Under the pieces are notes generated by a model. That model ran no database searches, had not been told where the DNA came from, and saw only the letters and a program-made list of their open reading frames with translations. From positions 1 through 25,598 of the forward strand of contig JAZTXE010000013.1 of the NCBI GenBank assembly GCA_045636205.1: a DNA stretch of 25,598 nucleotides. The letters are read 5' to 3'. Source of the stretch: JAZRUF01 sp045636205 (GTDB lineage Bacteria > Bacillota > Clostridia > Oscillospirales > JAAYXM01). The translations under genes were made by a program, and so were the position numbers. Positions 1 to 7,177 of the stretch are shown in pieces; positions within the stretch are counted from its first letter, which is position 1, and each line of letters opens with the position of its first letter.

Positions 1-431
1 TACACCTCGCGCTGGAGAGGATGCGTTTTAAACCCTTCCTTGTCGGAAAGGTAGTCCGCATACGCGGCTTCAAGGGCGGTGGGAACATCGTAAAGCGGTG
101 CTTGGTTGTAATAATACTCATCGACTTTTGCTTTTGCTTTATCGCTTAAATTATTATACCCGCCCGCGTGCATGGTATGGTCACTGTCATGAAAATCCAA
201 GAGCACGGTGCCGTCCTCAAGCTTATATTTATATTTTCCGACAAAGCCTTCCCACATGGAAGCTACGGTTCCGTCAGAAAACCTGTATGCAGCCTCCTGC
301 ATAAGCTTATCCTCGAAAAATTGGTCTTGCCCGGTTCTCGTGCCGCAGCTTGACAGGAAATAGCTTGCAAGCATTGCAAAGGATACTGCCACAATACCGA
401 GAACAATTATTGCAGGTAGTTTCTTAAGCAT
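1..431 (-). CDS. Putative lipoprotein of unknown function, cut by the window edge
   Basis: The reading frame is open from the ATG at 431 to the edge, about 143 codons. The last two visible bases on the minus strand are TA, so the next codon is either Tyr or a stop and the gene may end exactly at the edge. The first 28 residues are a hydrophobic signal segment with Lys at 3-4, ending in Leu-Ser-Ser before Cys29, which fits a lipobox. The mature part is acidic and rich in Tyr and Asp. A GAGGTG-like ribosome site lies about 7 bases upstream of the start. The gene begins 17 bases after the stop of the C_GCAxxG_C_C gene, so the two are probably co-transcribed. I do not recognise the family. Confidence 0.7.
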   Translation of the reverse strand, partial: MLKKLPAIIVLGIVAVSFAMLASYFLSSCGTRTGQDQFFEDKLMQEAAYRFSDGTVASMWEGFVGKYKYKLEDGTVLLDFHDSDHTMHAGGYNNLSDKAKAKVDEYYYNQAPLYDVPTALEAAYADYLSDKEGFKTHPLQREV

Positions 432-448
432 CCTTCCACACCTCAAAT

Positions 449-856
449 CTATTTTATTTTTCCTTTTTCGCGCAGGATTTCCTCGGTTATATCCGCGCAG
501 ATGCGTACCATCTCATCGCAGTGAGTTTTTTTGTTTCCGCCGTTTTGCGCGTTTATACGCAAAAGCTCCGCGCAATCGACGTTATCGCCCATCTTATCGT
601 GTGCACGGCGGTAGAAGTCTTTGACAGAGTCCGCATCGTCTACCCCGAAGAGTCCGAGCGCCATAAGACCGCCCGTAACCGCGCCGCATACGCTTCCCGC
701 TTTCATACCCGCGCCGAAATTTGACGCAATGCGAAATCCGCACTCAGCATCAATTCCCGCATCCTGACAAAACGGGATAAGCACCGCCTGAGCGCAATTG
801 TAATGCGTGCTTTGGTCATCCCTTAAAAGCTGTGCTTTTTCTGAATATATACCCAT
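449..856 (-). CDS. C_GCAxxG_C_C family putative redox protein
   Basis: A 135-residue cysteine-rich protein. Cysteines are at 21, 30, 39, 57, 95, 113 and 120. The core has a glycine-rich stretch leading into Cys-Gly-Ala-Val-Thr-Gly (57-62), which matches the family's signature. Members are small soluble proteins of anaerobes, thought to be redox-active or metal-binding, with no established reaction. The length is usual for the family. An AGGAG site lies about 10 bases before the ATG, and a near-consensus sigma-A promoter lies upstream. The downstream lipoprotein gene follows after 17 bases, suggesting one transcript. The family call is confident; the function is unknown. Confidence 0.85.
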   Translation of the reverse strand: MGIYSEKAQLLRDDQSTHYNCAQAVLIPFCQDAGIDAECGFRIASNFGAGMKAGSVCGAVTGGLMALGLFGVDDADSVKDFYRRAHDKMGDNVDCAELLRINAQNGGNKKTHCDEMVRICADITEEILREKGKIK

Positions 857-920
857 GTTTTAAAATCTCCTTTTTATTATCTTTCAGGTAAGACATTTAA
901 CAATTCTTCCGTTTGCGTAA

Positions 921-949
921 AGTATAACCCGCAATACCTTTCTTGTCAA
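921..949 (-). promoter_or_regulatory. Sigma-A promoter of the C_GCAxxG_C_C gene
   Basis: On the minus strand TTGACA (949-944) is followed after 17 bases by TATACT (926-921). It lies about 65 bases upstream of the start codon at 856 and faces it. Confidence 0.75.
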
Positions 950-970
950 CGCTTTGTGGGATAAATTACA

Positions 971-1004
971 GAACAAGGAGCGACTTTAAAGCCGCTCCCT
1001 GTTT
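971..1004 (-). terminator. Probable terminator of the thiamine transport operon
   Basis: GGAGCG (977-982) pairs with CGCTCC (993-998), and the stem extends outward through ACA/TGT after one mismatch. It lies just past the stop of the ATPase gene on the minus strand. The following U tract is short and interrupted, so it may be a weak terminator. Confidence 0.55.
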
Positions 1005-1747
1005 CAGTTTTCTTCAAGATGTGCGATAATCTCACGTTTATAGTTTAAAAATTCTTCGGACAAATTAAATTTCCTGTCACGCGGTTTAGGTTTTGAAATT
1101 TCAATCTCGCGGGTTATGCGCCCAGGCTTGCCGCCGAGAAGGTATATACGGTCGGAGAGTAAAATCGCCTCGTCAATGTCGTGGGTAATAAACAGTGTTG
1201 AAAGCTTTATCTTCTCCATAACCTCGAGATACCACTCGTGCATGGAGCTTTTAGTGAGCATATCCAAGGCGGAAAACGGCTCGTCTAAAAGTGCTACCTT
1301 TTTTGAAAATAAGTATGTGCGAAGAAGTGCCGCGCGCTGCTTCATACCGCCGGAGAGCTGGCACGGATATTTTTTCTGCGTACCCTCAAGTCCGAACTCA
1401 GAAAAGTAGGATGCGGCTTTTTCCCTTGCCTCTTTCTTCTTCATGCCGCCGATTATAAGCGGAAGTGCAACATTGTCAACTATCGTACGATATGGTAAGA
1501 GAAGGTCCTTTTGCAGCATATAGCTTACCTGCCCGGGCTTTCCGGTTATATCCACGCCGTCCAAAAGAACCTGCCCGCTCTCGGGGGTACTCAGCCCGGC
1601 GATGACGTTAAAAAGCGTGGTTTTTCCAACGCCGCTTACACCCAAAAGTGACACAATCTCGCCCTCGTGAAGCTCTATGGATACATCCTCTATTATCTTC
1701 TCGTCGCCAAACGCTTTGGTCACACCGTTTACTTTTAAATGCGACAT
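1004..1747 (-). CDS. ABC transporter ATP-binding protein, ThiZ-like (thiamine precursor uptake)
   Basis: A 247-residue ABC ATPase of the nitrate/sulfonate/taurine-type group. Walker A is at 36-44 (GVSGVGKTT), the Q-loop at Gln79, the signature at 131-137 (LSGGMKQ) and Walker B ends in Asp155-Glu156. A Thr-His-Asp H-loop follows near 190. It should energise the permease encoded upstream. A GGAGGAG site sits 3-9 bases before the ATG, in the 9-base gap after the binding-protein gene. It is the last gene of the TPP-riboswitch operon, and that context is the reason for calling it ThiZ-like; the sequence alone does not fix the substrate. Confidence 0.85.
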   Translation of the reverse strand: MSHLKVNGVTKAFGDEKIIEDVSIELHEGEIVSLLGVSGVGKTTLFNVIAGLSTPESGQVLLDGVDITGKPGQVSYMLQKDLLLPYRTIVDNVALPLIIGGMKKKEAREKAASYFSEFGLEGTQKKYPCQLSGGMKQRAALLRTYLFSKKVALLDEPFSALDMLTKSSMHEWYLEVMEKIKLSTLFITHDIDEAILLSDRIYLLGGKPGRITREIEISKPKPRDRKFNLSEEFLNYKREIIAHLEEN

Positions 1748-1756
1748 ATGCTCCTC

Positions 1757-2749
1757 CTACTTTGGCAGATACTCATTTGTAAATGCGGTATCAAGCGGAA
1801 TTTTCTCGTCGATAAAATTATTCTCGTTTATCCAGTTATAATAGGCGTTCCAGCGCTTGGGGTCAATCTGCCCCCAATATTCCGAGTCCGCACGGTACTT
1901 ATCCGCCAAATATTTCTGGCTTGCGTGCACGAGCTCACGGTCAAGCTCCGGAACCTCGCTGCACAGAATATCCGCCGCCGCAGTTGGGTTTTGGGTCGCA
2001 AATTCGTATCCGCGGCTTACCGCCTGCATAAATGCCTTGGCGGTTTCCGGATTTTCCGTAAGGAACTTATTCTGCCCGATAATTACAGGTGTATAGAAGT
2101 CAAACACCGGGTCAATATCGGAAAATGCAAAATAGTCCGCGGCAAAGTTCTTGACTTCCATGTTAACACCGGTCCACGCATAGTATATCCATATCGCGTC
2201 CACGCTCTTTGCGCTAAGTGCGGCTAACTCGTCGGTAACCGTGCTTGGAATGAGTTGTACCTTGTTGAAATCACCGCCGTCAGCTTCGACAACCTGCTTT
2301 ATTGTGCCAAGCTCGACCGGGATATTCCATGTGGCATACTTCTTGCCCTCAAGACCTTTTGGTCTTATCATTCCCTCGCCCGCACGAGAGATTATGCCCG
2401 ACGTATTGTGCGCGATAACCGCCGCAACCGCGGTTATCGGAAGCGGGTCATCCCCAACAAGCGCGGATGCTATGGAATCCTGCGCGGTCATGCCAAATTG
2501 CGCTTTGCCGGAAGCTACGAGCATGGGCGCTCCGTCCTCGGGTGGCTGGACTATCTCGACATCAAGCCCTGCCTCTTTGAAGTATCCGTTATGCTGCGCG
2601 ACGTACAGACCTGTATGGTTTGTATTGGGTGTCCAGTCAAGCACGAAGGTAATCTTCTGAGGCTGATCAGTCTTGTTGTTTGCCGTACACGCGGCGAGTG
2701 TCAATGCTACAATGCACAATACTAAAAAAGCACTTATAAACCTTTTCAT
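1757..2749 (-). CDS. Thiamine pyrimidine precursor-binding lipoprotein, ThiY/NMT1-like
   Basis: The extracellular substrate-binding protein of the transporter, 330 residues. I chose the ATG at 2749, one base after the permease stop and behind an AGGA site. A longer frame starting at 2803 would overlap the permease by 53 bases and bury the signal peptide. Residues 1-20 form a signal sequence with the lipobox Leu-Ala-Ala before Cys21. The N-terminal stretch DWTPNTNHTGLYVA is characteristic of ThiY and the THI5/NMT1 fold, which bind pyrimidine precursors such as formylaminopyrimidine or HMP. The TPP riboswitch upstream agrees with this. The exact ligand is inferred. Confidence 0.88.
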   Translation of the reverse strand: MKRFISAFLVLCIVALTLAACTANNKTDQPQKITFVLDWTPNTNHTGLYVAQHNGYFKEAGLDVEIVQPPEDGAPMLVASGKAQFGMTAQDSIASALVGDDPLPITAVAAVIAHNTSGIISRAGEGMIRPKGLEGKKYATWNIPVELGTIKQVVEADGGDFNKVQLIPSTVTDELAALSAKSVDAIWIYYAWTGVNMEVKNFAADYFAFSDIDPVFDFYTPVIIGQNKFLTENPETAKAFMQAVSRGYEFATQNPTAAADILCSEVPELDRELVHASQKYLADKYRADSEYWGQIDPKRWNAYYNWINENNFIDEKIPLDTAFTNEYLPK

Positions 2750-2750
2750 A

Positions 2751-3533
2751 TCAATCCTGCTCCTTTTCCCACGGCATGCATTTTTTCTGCAGGAGGTCCA
2801 CACCCTTCATAAGCAGAAGGCTTATAATTGAGATGAGGAAAATAACCGCAAACATTTTATCAAAGGCAAACGCCTTTTTAACGCGCGTCATATACACGCC
2901 CAAGCCACCGAAGCCTCCCAACCATTCGGATATGACCGCACCTACAACCGCGTAGGATGCGGATATGCGAAGCCCTGCAAAAAACTGTGATGCTGCCCCG
3001 GGTAATTTTATGTATTTAAAAATCTGAATACTGCTCGCGCCCATCGCGCGAAGCAGGTTTTGTAAGTCGCGGTCTGCGGATTTAAAACCGTTTAACAGAC
3101 CCACGGCTATCGGGAAAAATGTTGTTATCACTATGAGGATAATCTTAGGCGCCATCTCATAGCCGAACCACAGCACCAAAAGCGGCGCAATCGCTACCGA
3201 CGGAACCGTTTGCGTAAGAATTACAAGCGGATAGAACGCTTTATAAAGCGCGTCAAATCTGTCCATCAGTACTGCCATTATAAAGCCGAGCAAAATACCC
3301 AGCACAAGGCCTATAAAAGCCTCGCTGAGTGTTATTGCCGAATGCTCCATAAGTTGCGGAAACTCACTTATAAATGCTTTTAATACCTGCACGGGTGATG
3401 GCAGCATATAGCTTGCCGCCGCGCCAAATGCGCATATCGCCTGCCATATGACAAGGATTGCCGCAAGTGCCGAGCACGGCCATATTATTTTACCGATGGT
3501 GCTTTCCGACTTTCTTCTCAATGGTAAGAACAT
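2751..3533 (-). CDS. ABC transporter permease, ThiX-like
   Basis: A 260-residue inner-membrane permease with about six hydrophobic segments. It carries the cytoplasmic EAA-type loop characteristic of the nitrate/taurine group, near the stretch LLRAMGASSIQIFKYIKLPG. It forms the transmembrane channel for the ThiY-like binding protein and ThiZ-like ATPase. The ATG at 3533 overlaps the end of the thiamine-binding gene by 44 bases, and a GGAGGGAG site lies immediately upstream with short spacing. A TTG four codons further in is an alternative start. Overlap with both neighbours points to translational coupling. Confidence 0.87.
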   Translation of the reverse strand: MFLPLRRKSESTIGKIIWPCSALAAILVIWQAICAFGAAASYMLPSPVQVLKAFISEFPQLMEHSAITLSEAFIGLVLGILLGFIMAVLMDRFDALYKAFYPLVILTQTVPSVAIAPLLVLWFGYEMAPKIILIVITTFFPIAVGLLNGFKSADRDLQNLLRAMGASSIQIFKYIKLPGAASQFFAGLRISASYAVVGAVISEWLGGFGGLGVYMTRVKKAFAFDKMFAVIFLISIISLLLMKGVDLLQKKCMPWEKEQD

Positions 3534-3786
3534 CTCCCTCCGGGCGATAATTGATTTTTACATAAGCGGAAACCGACTTTGCCCCCGCCTCTATTGCAAT
3601 AAGCTGGCACTTTTTCACTATCTCCATAAGCTCATCGTAATCGCCCTCGATTGAGGTTTCGCACGGACCTACGAAAAAGTTAAGACCTGTGGATTTGATG
3701 TATGCTATAACCGCATCCACTACCTCGATTACTCTATCATCGCCCTCTACTTTTGGCAGGACCTGAATCGCTACACTTGCGTTCAT
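3490..3786 (-). CDS. Thiamine-binding protein, MTH1187/YkoF-type domain
   Basis: A small soluble protein of 98 residues from the thiamine-binding family around MTH1187 and YkoF. The pattern of an early MNASVAIQVLP strand, a central GPCETSIEGDYDELMEIV stretch and a late SVSAYVKINYRP strand fits this ferredoxin-like fold. I prefer the ATG at 3786, with an AAGGAG site close upstream, over the TTG at 3804. It is the first gene after the TPP riboswitch and overlaps the permease gene. Homologues bind thiamine or its hydroxymethylpyrimidine part in the cytoplasm. Whether it is a carrier, a sensor or a helper for the transporter is not known. Confidence 0.85.
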   Translation of the reverse strand: MNASVAIQVLPKVEGDDRVIEVVDAVIAYIKSTGLNFFVGPCETSIEGDYDELMEIVKKCQLIAIEAGAKSVSAYVKINYRPEGDVLTIEKKVGKHHR

Positions 3787-3860
3787 GAAAATTCTCCTTT
3801 GCAAAAAATATTATTGACTTTTAAAAGGGAGTTTTTTATTCGGCGCTCGCGCGCAGTCGC

Positions 3861-3897
3861 CAAACAAAAAACACCCGAGCATTGAATGCTCGGGTGT
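3861..3897 (-). terminator. Intrinsic terminator of the TPP riboswitch expression platform
   Basis: A 12-bp perfect stem (3871-3882 with 3886-3897) is followed on the minus strand by TTTTTGTTTG (3870-3861). It lies between the aptamer and the first gene of the operon, where ligand-controlled termination is expected. Confidence 0.9.
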
Positions 3898-3933
3898 AAG
3901 AACTTCACTGATTTATGAAATGAACGATTTGTT

Positions 3934-4022
3934 CTTCCTACGCCGGCATTATCCGGATCAGGTTCACGGGTCCGAGGCTACATTGCCCCGTCTCAGCCGG
4001 CAGAATTACCAGCACCCCTTTC
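3934..4022 (-). promoter_or_regulatory. TPP (thiamine pyrophosphate) riboswitch aptamer
   Basis: The minus strand carries the conserved THI-element pieces in order: GGGGTGCT, GCTGAGA, then ACCCGTGAACCTGATCCGGA and TAATGCCGGCGTAGG. It is followed by a strong intrinsic terminator and then the transport operon, so TPP binding should cause premature termination. The paired arms GCCGGC/GCCGGC and the conserved loop bases are all present. Confidence 0.96.
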
Positions 4023-4035
4023 AATTGTCACACTC

Positions 4036-4064
4036 AGTATACTACGTGATTTAAATATAGTCAA
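4036..4064 (-). promoter_or_regulatory. Sigma-A promoter of the riboswitch-controlled thiamine operon
   Basis: On the minus strand TTGACT (4064-4059) is followed after 17 bases by TATACT (4041-4036). The predicted start of transcription is a few bases ahead of the TPP aptamer. Confidence 0.85.
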
Positions 4065-4087
4065 GATATTTTTTCATTTCTTTTTAT

Positions 4088-4116
4088 TTGACACATTTTT
4101 TACTTGAGTTTATAAT
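4088..4116 (+). promoter_or_regulatory. Sigma-A promoter of the TrmH-family gene
   Basis: Consensus TTGACA (4088-4093), a 17-base spacer and TATAAT (4111-4116). It points away from the riboswitch promoter, making a compact divergent pair whose elements are about 24 bases apart. Confidence 0.9.
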
Positions 4117-4145
4117 TTTAGGTAACACCTTCTAAGGAGAATTAT

Positions 4146-4973
4146 ATGCCTAACATTATCGAAATATGCGATTTTAACGCACCCGAGCTTGATATATACG
4201 CGCGCCTTACCGAAGCGCAGCTTTTAAACCGGCAGGAGCCTGAGAATGCGATGTTTATAGCTGAAAGCCCGAAGGTAATTGAGCGTGCGCTTGATGCGGG
4301 GTGCTCTCCCGTGTCATTTTTATCCGAGAAAAAGCATCTTATGTCACAAGCAAAAGACATTATTGCCCGTTGCGGTGACATACCGGTTTACACTGCGGAA
4401 TTTGACGTTCTTACCCAGCTTACAGGCTTTGGGCTGACGCGTGGAATGCTGTGCGCAATGCGCCGTCCGGCACAGCCGAGTGTTGAGGAGATTTGTGCAA
4501 ATTCGCGCCGCATTGCAGTTTTGGAAAACGTGATGAACCCTACGAATGTCGGCGCGATTTTCCGCTCCGCCGCTGCATTAGGGTTTGACGCGGTACTTCT
4601 TACCCACGGCTGCTCCAATCCGCTCTATCGCCGCGCGATACGCGTGAGTGTGGGAACCGTATTCCAGATACCGTGGACCTTTATCGGAGAGGATGTGGAG
4701 TCCTGGCCGCATCCGGGTCTTGAAATCCTCAAAGGCTTCGGATTTGAAACCGTGGCGATGGCACTCTGTGACGATTCGCTTAGCATAAGCGCTCCTGAAC
4801 TTATGGATTCTAAAAAGCTTGCGATTATCCTGGGCACAGAGGGTGACGGACTCGCGCAGACTACGATTGCAGACTGTGATAAGACGGTTAAAATACCGAT
4901 GTCCCACGGGGTGGATTCATTAAATGTTGCCGCGGCAAGCGCGGTCGCCTTCTGGCAGCTGGGTCTGCGGTAA
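4146..4973 (+). CDS. TrmH/SpoU-family RNA 2'-O-methyltransferase
   Basis: A 275-residue SPOUT methyltransferase that would transfer a methyl group from S-adenosylmethionine to a ribose 2'-hydroxyl in tRNA or rRNA. All three SpoU motifs are visible: NPTNVGAIFRSA from residue 131, ILGTEGDGL near 230, and IPMSHGVDSLNVAAA near 250-264. The N-terminal 100 residues resemble the SpoU substrate-binding extension. An AAGGAGA site and a consensus promoter precede the ATG. It seems to be a single-gene unit, divergent from the thiamine operon. The RNA target cannot be named from the sequence. Confidence 0.9.
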   Translation: MPNIIEICDFNAPELDIYARLTEAQLLNRQEPENAMFIAESPKVIERALDAGCSPVSFLSEKKHLMSQAKDIIARCGDIPVYTAEFDVLTQLTGFGLTRGMLCAMRRPAQPSVEEICANSRRIAVLENVMNPTNVGAIFRSAAALGFDAVLLTHGCSNPLYRRAIRVSVGTVFQIPWTFIGEDVESWPHPGLEILKGFGFETVAMALCDDSLSISAPELMDSKKLAIILGTEGDGLAQTTIADCDKTVKIPMSHGVDSLNVAAASAVAFWQLGLR

Positions 4974-5015
4974 TCAGAAATATTCAGGCTTTGTCCGGGT
5001 CTTTTTAATAATCCA

Positions 5016-5044
5016 TTGACAAATGTCCCCGCATGTTGTAGTAT
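5016..5044 (+). promoter_or_regulatory. Probable sigma-A promoter of the SDR gene
   Basis: TTGACA (5016-5021), 17 bases, then TAGTAT (5039-5044). The -10 is imperfect. It is followed by TAGGAGGAAG as the ribosome site of the gene starting at 5079. Confidence 0.65.
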
Positions 5045-5078
5045 TTAGATAAACTAAGCAGTATAGGAGGAAGTATTT

Positions 5079-5879
5079 ATGGGATTTTTCACTAACAAAA
5101 CCGTTCTTATCACCGGTGGCGGAAAAGCCACTCTCACCGACGGCAGCGCAGGCTCAATCGGTTACGGCATTGCAACCGCTTTTGCCAAAGAGGGCGCAAA
5201 CATAGTCATTACCGGTCGTAACCTCAAAAAGCTTGAGGACGCAAAGCTGGCTTTAGAAGCGGATTACGGCATACGCGTTCTTCCGGTTCAGGCGGACATT
5301 TCCGCAGGAAGCGACAATACTGCAACCGCGGCTGACGTTGTTGCAAAAACCGTTGATGCGTTTGGCGGGATTGATGTTCTTGTAAACAATGCTCAAGCGT
5401 CAGCTTCGGGTGTAACGCTTAAGGACCACACCATTGAGCAATTTGACCTTGCGATGTATTCAGGACTTTACGCTACATTCCACTATATGCAGGCATGCTA
5501 TCCCTATCTTGCCGAGGCAAAGGGAAGCGTTATAAACTTTGCATCCGGTGCAGGACTTTTCGGAAACTTCGGCCAGTGTGCATACGCGGCGGCAAAAGAG
5601 GGCATCCGCGGTCTGAGCCGTGTTGCGGCGACCGAGTGGGCGAAGGACGGAATTAACGTAAATGTTATCTGTCCCCTCGCGTGGACAGCTCAGCTTGAGC
5701 AGTTTAAAATGGCATATCCCGACGCATTTGATAAAAACGTTCACACTCCCCCGATGGGTTATTTTGGCAACCCGGAAATGGACATCGGAAGAGTTTGCGT
5801 TCAGCTCGCACATCCGGACTTTAAGTATATGACTGGCGAAACGCTCACATTGGAGGGCGGCCTGGGCATGCGTCCGTAA
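5079..5879 (+). CDS. SDR-family oxidoreductase with an enlarged glycine-rich loop
   Basis: A 266-residue short-chain dehydrogenase/reductase, expected to use NAD(P)H on a carbonyl or hydroxyl. The nucleotide loop runs from Thr12-Gly13 to Gly28-Tyr29-Gly30 and is about ten residues longer than the classical TGxxxGxG. The SIGYGIA end of this loop recalls enoyl-ACP reductases, but the catalytic pair is the classical Tyr-x3-Lys (AYAAAK). The NNAG motif is present as NNAQ. A C-terminal TGETLTLEGG completes the fold. It has its own promoter and is flanked by hairpins, so it is likely monocistronic. The substrate is unknown. Confidence 0.85.
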   Translation: MGFFTNKTVLITGGGKATLTDGSAGSIGYGIATAFAKEGANIVITGRNLKKLEDAKLALEADYGIRVLPVQADISAGSDNTATAADVVAKTVDAFGGIDVLVNNAQASASGVTLKDHTIEQFDLAMYSGLYATFHYMQACYPYLAEAKGSVINFASGAGLFGNFGQCAYAAAKEGIRGLSRVAATEWAKDGINVNVICPLAWTAQLEQFKMAYPDAFDKNVHTPPMGYFGNPEMDIGRVCVQLAHPDFKYMTGETLTLEGGLGMRP

Positions 5880-5905
5880 ACATAAAATTCTGCAATATGA
5901 AACAG

Positions 5906-5938
5906 TTAAAGGTCGTAGCGATTTGCTACGACCTTTAA
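5906..5938 (+). terminator. Hairpin after the SDR gene
   Basis: A 14-bp perfect stem (5906-5919 with 5925-5938) with a 5-base loop, 26 bases after the SDR stop. There is little U tract on either strand, so termination is likely but not certain. Confidence 0.6.
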
Positions 5939-5953
5939 TCATTGTAAAAGCAC

Positions 5954-6014
5954 AGGCGGAACGACACACAGATCGTTGCCTACAATGCGGTTCGTCGAAA
6001 CCGCCGAACCCTAC
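5954..6014 (-). repeat. Two tandem ~30-bp palindromic units (GTAGG...CCGC)
   Basis: Read on the minus strand, each unit begins with GTAGGG or GTAGGC, continues into an inverted repeat (TTCG/CGAA or AACGA/TCGTT) and ends in CCGC. Unit one covers 6014-5984 and unit two 5983-5954. They lie between two transcription hairpins and code for nothing. The layout resembles the short interspersed palindromes known from many bacteria. Confidence 0.5.
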
Positions 6015-6017
6015 GAG

Positions 6018-6051
6018 AAAAGGCTGAACGGTAGATTTCGTTCAGCCTTTT
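6018..6051. terminator. Bidirectional terminator between the SDR and AEC genes
   Basis: A 13-bp perfect stem (6018-6030 with 6039-6051) begins with AAAA and ends with TTTT, so it can work in both directions. It sits 33 bases past the stop of the minus-strand AEC permease gene. Confidence 0.75.
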
Positions 6052-6083
6052 AAAATACGGTTCATAATAGTATATGCTGTTTT

Positions 6084-7073
6084 TTATGCAAATACTCCTG
6101 CCATGCGGAGGAGAAAAGATGCTGTGAAGACGCTTAAGCTTGCGGTAAGGGTGGTCCAGATAACAAGCTGGCCTGCAAGCTCGGTATCGCCGCCCATTTC
6201 CTGCGCCATGGGCACGCTTGAAACTGCGACGGGAGTTGTAAACGCGGCGACAAACGCGGCAAAATGCGCGCCGGTAAACTGCGAGCCGAACAGGAAATAC
6301 GCACAGCCTACACCTAAAATCGGGACCGCGACGGTTCGCATGATTACCCCGAAAATGATTTCACGTTTAAGCTCTTTGACCGCAGAAAACTCAAACTGCG
6401 CGCCGAGCACGATGAGGGCGAGCGGTGTTGCTAAATTTGAGATATACCCGAGCGCAGTGTACACGGGTGTGACATGGCTCAGGCGGAAGGAAATTCCCGC
6501 TTTAACGAGCGCAGAGCGTACGATAAGCACGGCGACACCCAACGCTATACCCTGAATAAGCGGGTTTTTAACAATATCAATAAGTATCTTTTTAACGCTG
6601 GGCTTCTTGCCGCTGTCACTAAACATGGAAAGGCTTATAACCGCAAGGATATTGAGTGCGGGAATCATAACCGCGCTTAAGAGCGTTGCGATTGCGACAC
6701 CCTCATCGCCGAACAAGAACTTAGAAAGAGGTATACCTATAAGCGCGTAGTTTGAGCGAAAGCCCGCCTGAATAAGAACGCCGCGGCGCGGTGCGGACTT
6801 TGTAATCGCCATGACCGCGGGAAGCGAGAGCAGGAATATGATAAGAAGTATTACAAGCACATATACTATGTACCCAAAATCCACCTTAGCAATATCCTTT
6901 ATATTATAGATATTGAGAAAGAGCATTACCGGAAGAAATACGCGGAACACCAGTCTGTTGGCATTTTTTGAAAACTCGGCATTCATAAAACCGCACTTTT
7001 TTAAAACATAACCCAACGTGACAAGAATGACGATGGGCAAAACCGCATTTAGCGCAAATAACAGAGAGTCCAT
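6084..7073 (-). CDS. AEC-family (auxin efflux carrier-like) permease
   Basis: A 329-residue integral membrane protein with about ten hydrophobic segments in two halves around a central polar stretch near 155-165, the usual layout of the AEC/BASS-like fold. Bacterial members such as MleP-type carriers export or exchange organic acids. The stretch GFRSNYALIGIPL around residues 103-115 and the late VAAFTTPVAVSSVPMAQEMG segment are typical. An AAGG site lies 7 bases before the ATG. It appears monocistronic, with a terminator downstream. No neighbouring enzyme indicates the substrate. Confidence 0.88.
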   Translation of the reverse strand: MDSLLFALNAVLPIVILVTLGYVLKKCGFMNAEFSKNANRLVFRVFLPVMLFLNIYNIKDIAKVDFGYIVYVLVILLIIFLLSLPAVMAITKSAPRRGVLIQAGFRSNYALIGIPLSKFLFGDEGVAIATLLSAVMIPALNILAVISLSMFSDSGKKPSVKKILIDIVKNPLIQGIALGVAVLIVRSALVKAGISFRLSHVTPVYTALGYISNLATPLALIVLGAQFEFSAVKELKREIIFGVIMRTVAVPILGVGCAYFLFGSQFTGAHFAAFVAAFTTPVAVSSVPMAQEMGGDTELAGQLVIWTTLTASLSVFTASFLLRMAGVFA

Positions 7074-7110
7074 AACCTTATATCCTCGCTTGATTTTAAA
7101 TTCATTATAT

Positions 7111-7140
7111 AGTTTACTGCATTTTTCTCTTACCTGTCAA
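7111..7140 (-). promoter_or_regulatory. Possible promoter of the AEC permease gene
   Basis: TTGACA (7140-7135), an 18-base spacer and TAAACT (7116-7111) on the minus strand. The -35 is perfect and the -10 is weak. It overlaps the end of the terminator of the next gene upstream. Confidence 0.45.
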
Positions 7141-7171
7141 CACAAAAGCCCGGCGCTTTAAGCACCGGGCT
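7141..7171 (-). terminator. Intrinsic terminator of the TIM-barrel isomerase gene
   Basis: AGCCCGG (7147-7153) pairs with CCGGGCT (7165-7171), with two more inner pairs after one mismatch. The minus strand then reads TTTTGTG. It begins 7 bases after the gene's stop. Confidence 0.85.
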
Positions 7172-7177
7172 GCAGTT

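Noticed and set aside
1739..2725. Long plus-strand open frames opposite the ThiY-like gene
   Set aside because: They have no ribosome site or family match, and the minus-strand protein is complete and clearly recognised.
3787..3804. A longer start (TTG at 3804) for the thiamine-binding protein
   Set aside because: The AAGGAG ribosome site lies between this TTG and the ATG at 3786, so the ATG is the natural start.
5906..6051. A CRISPR array, suggested by several stem-loops close together
   Set aside because: There are only two similar ~30-bp units without spacers, and the other two are transcription hairpins of different sequence.
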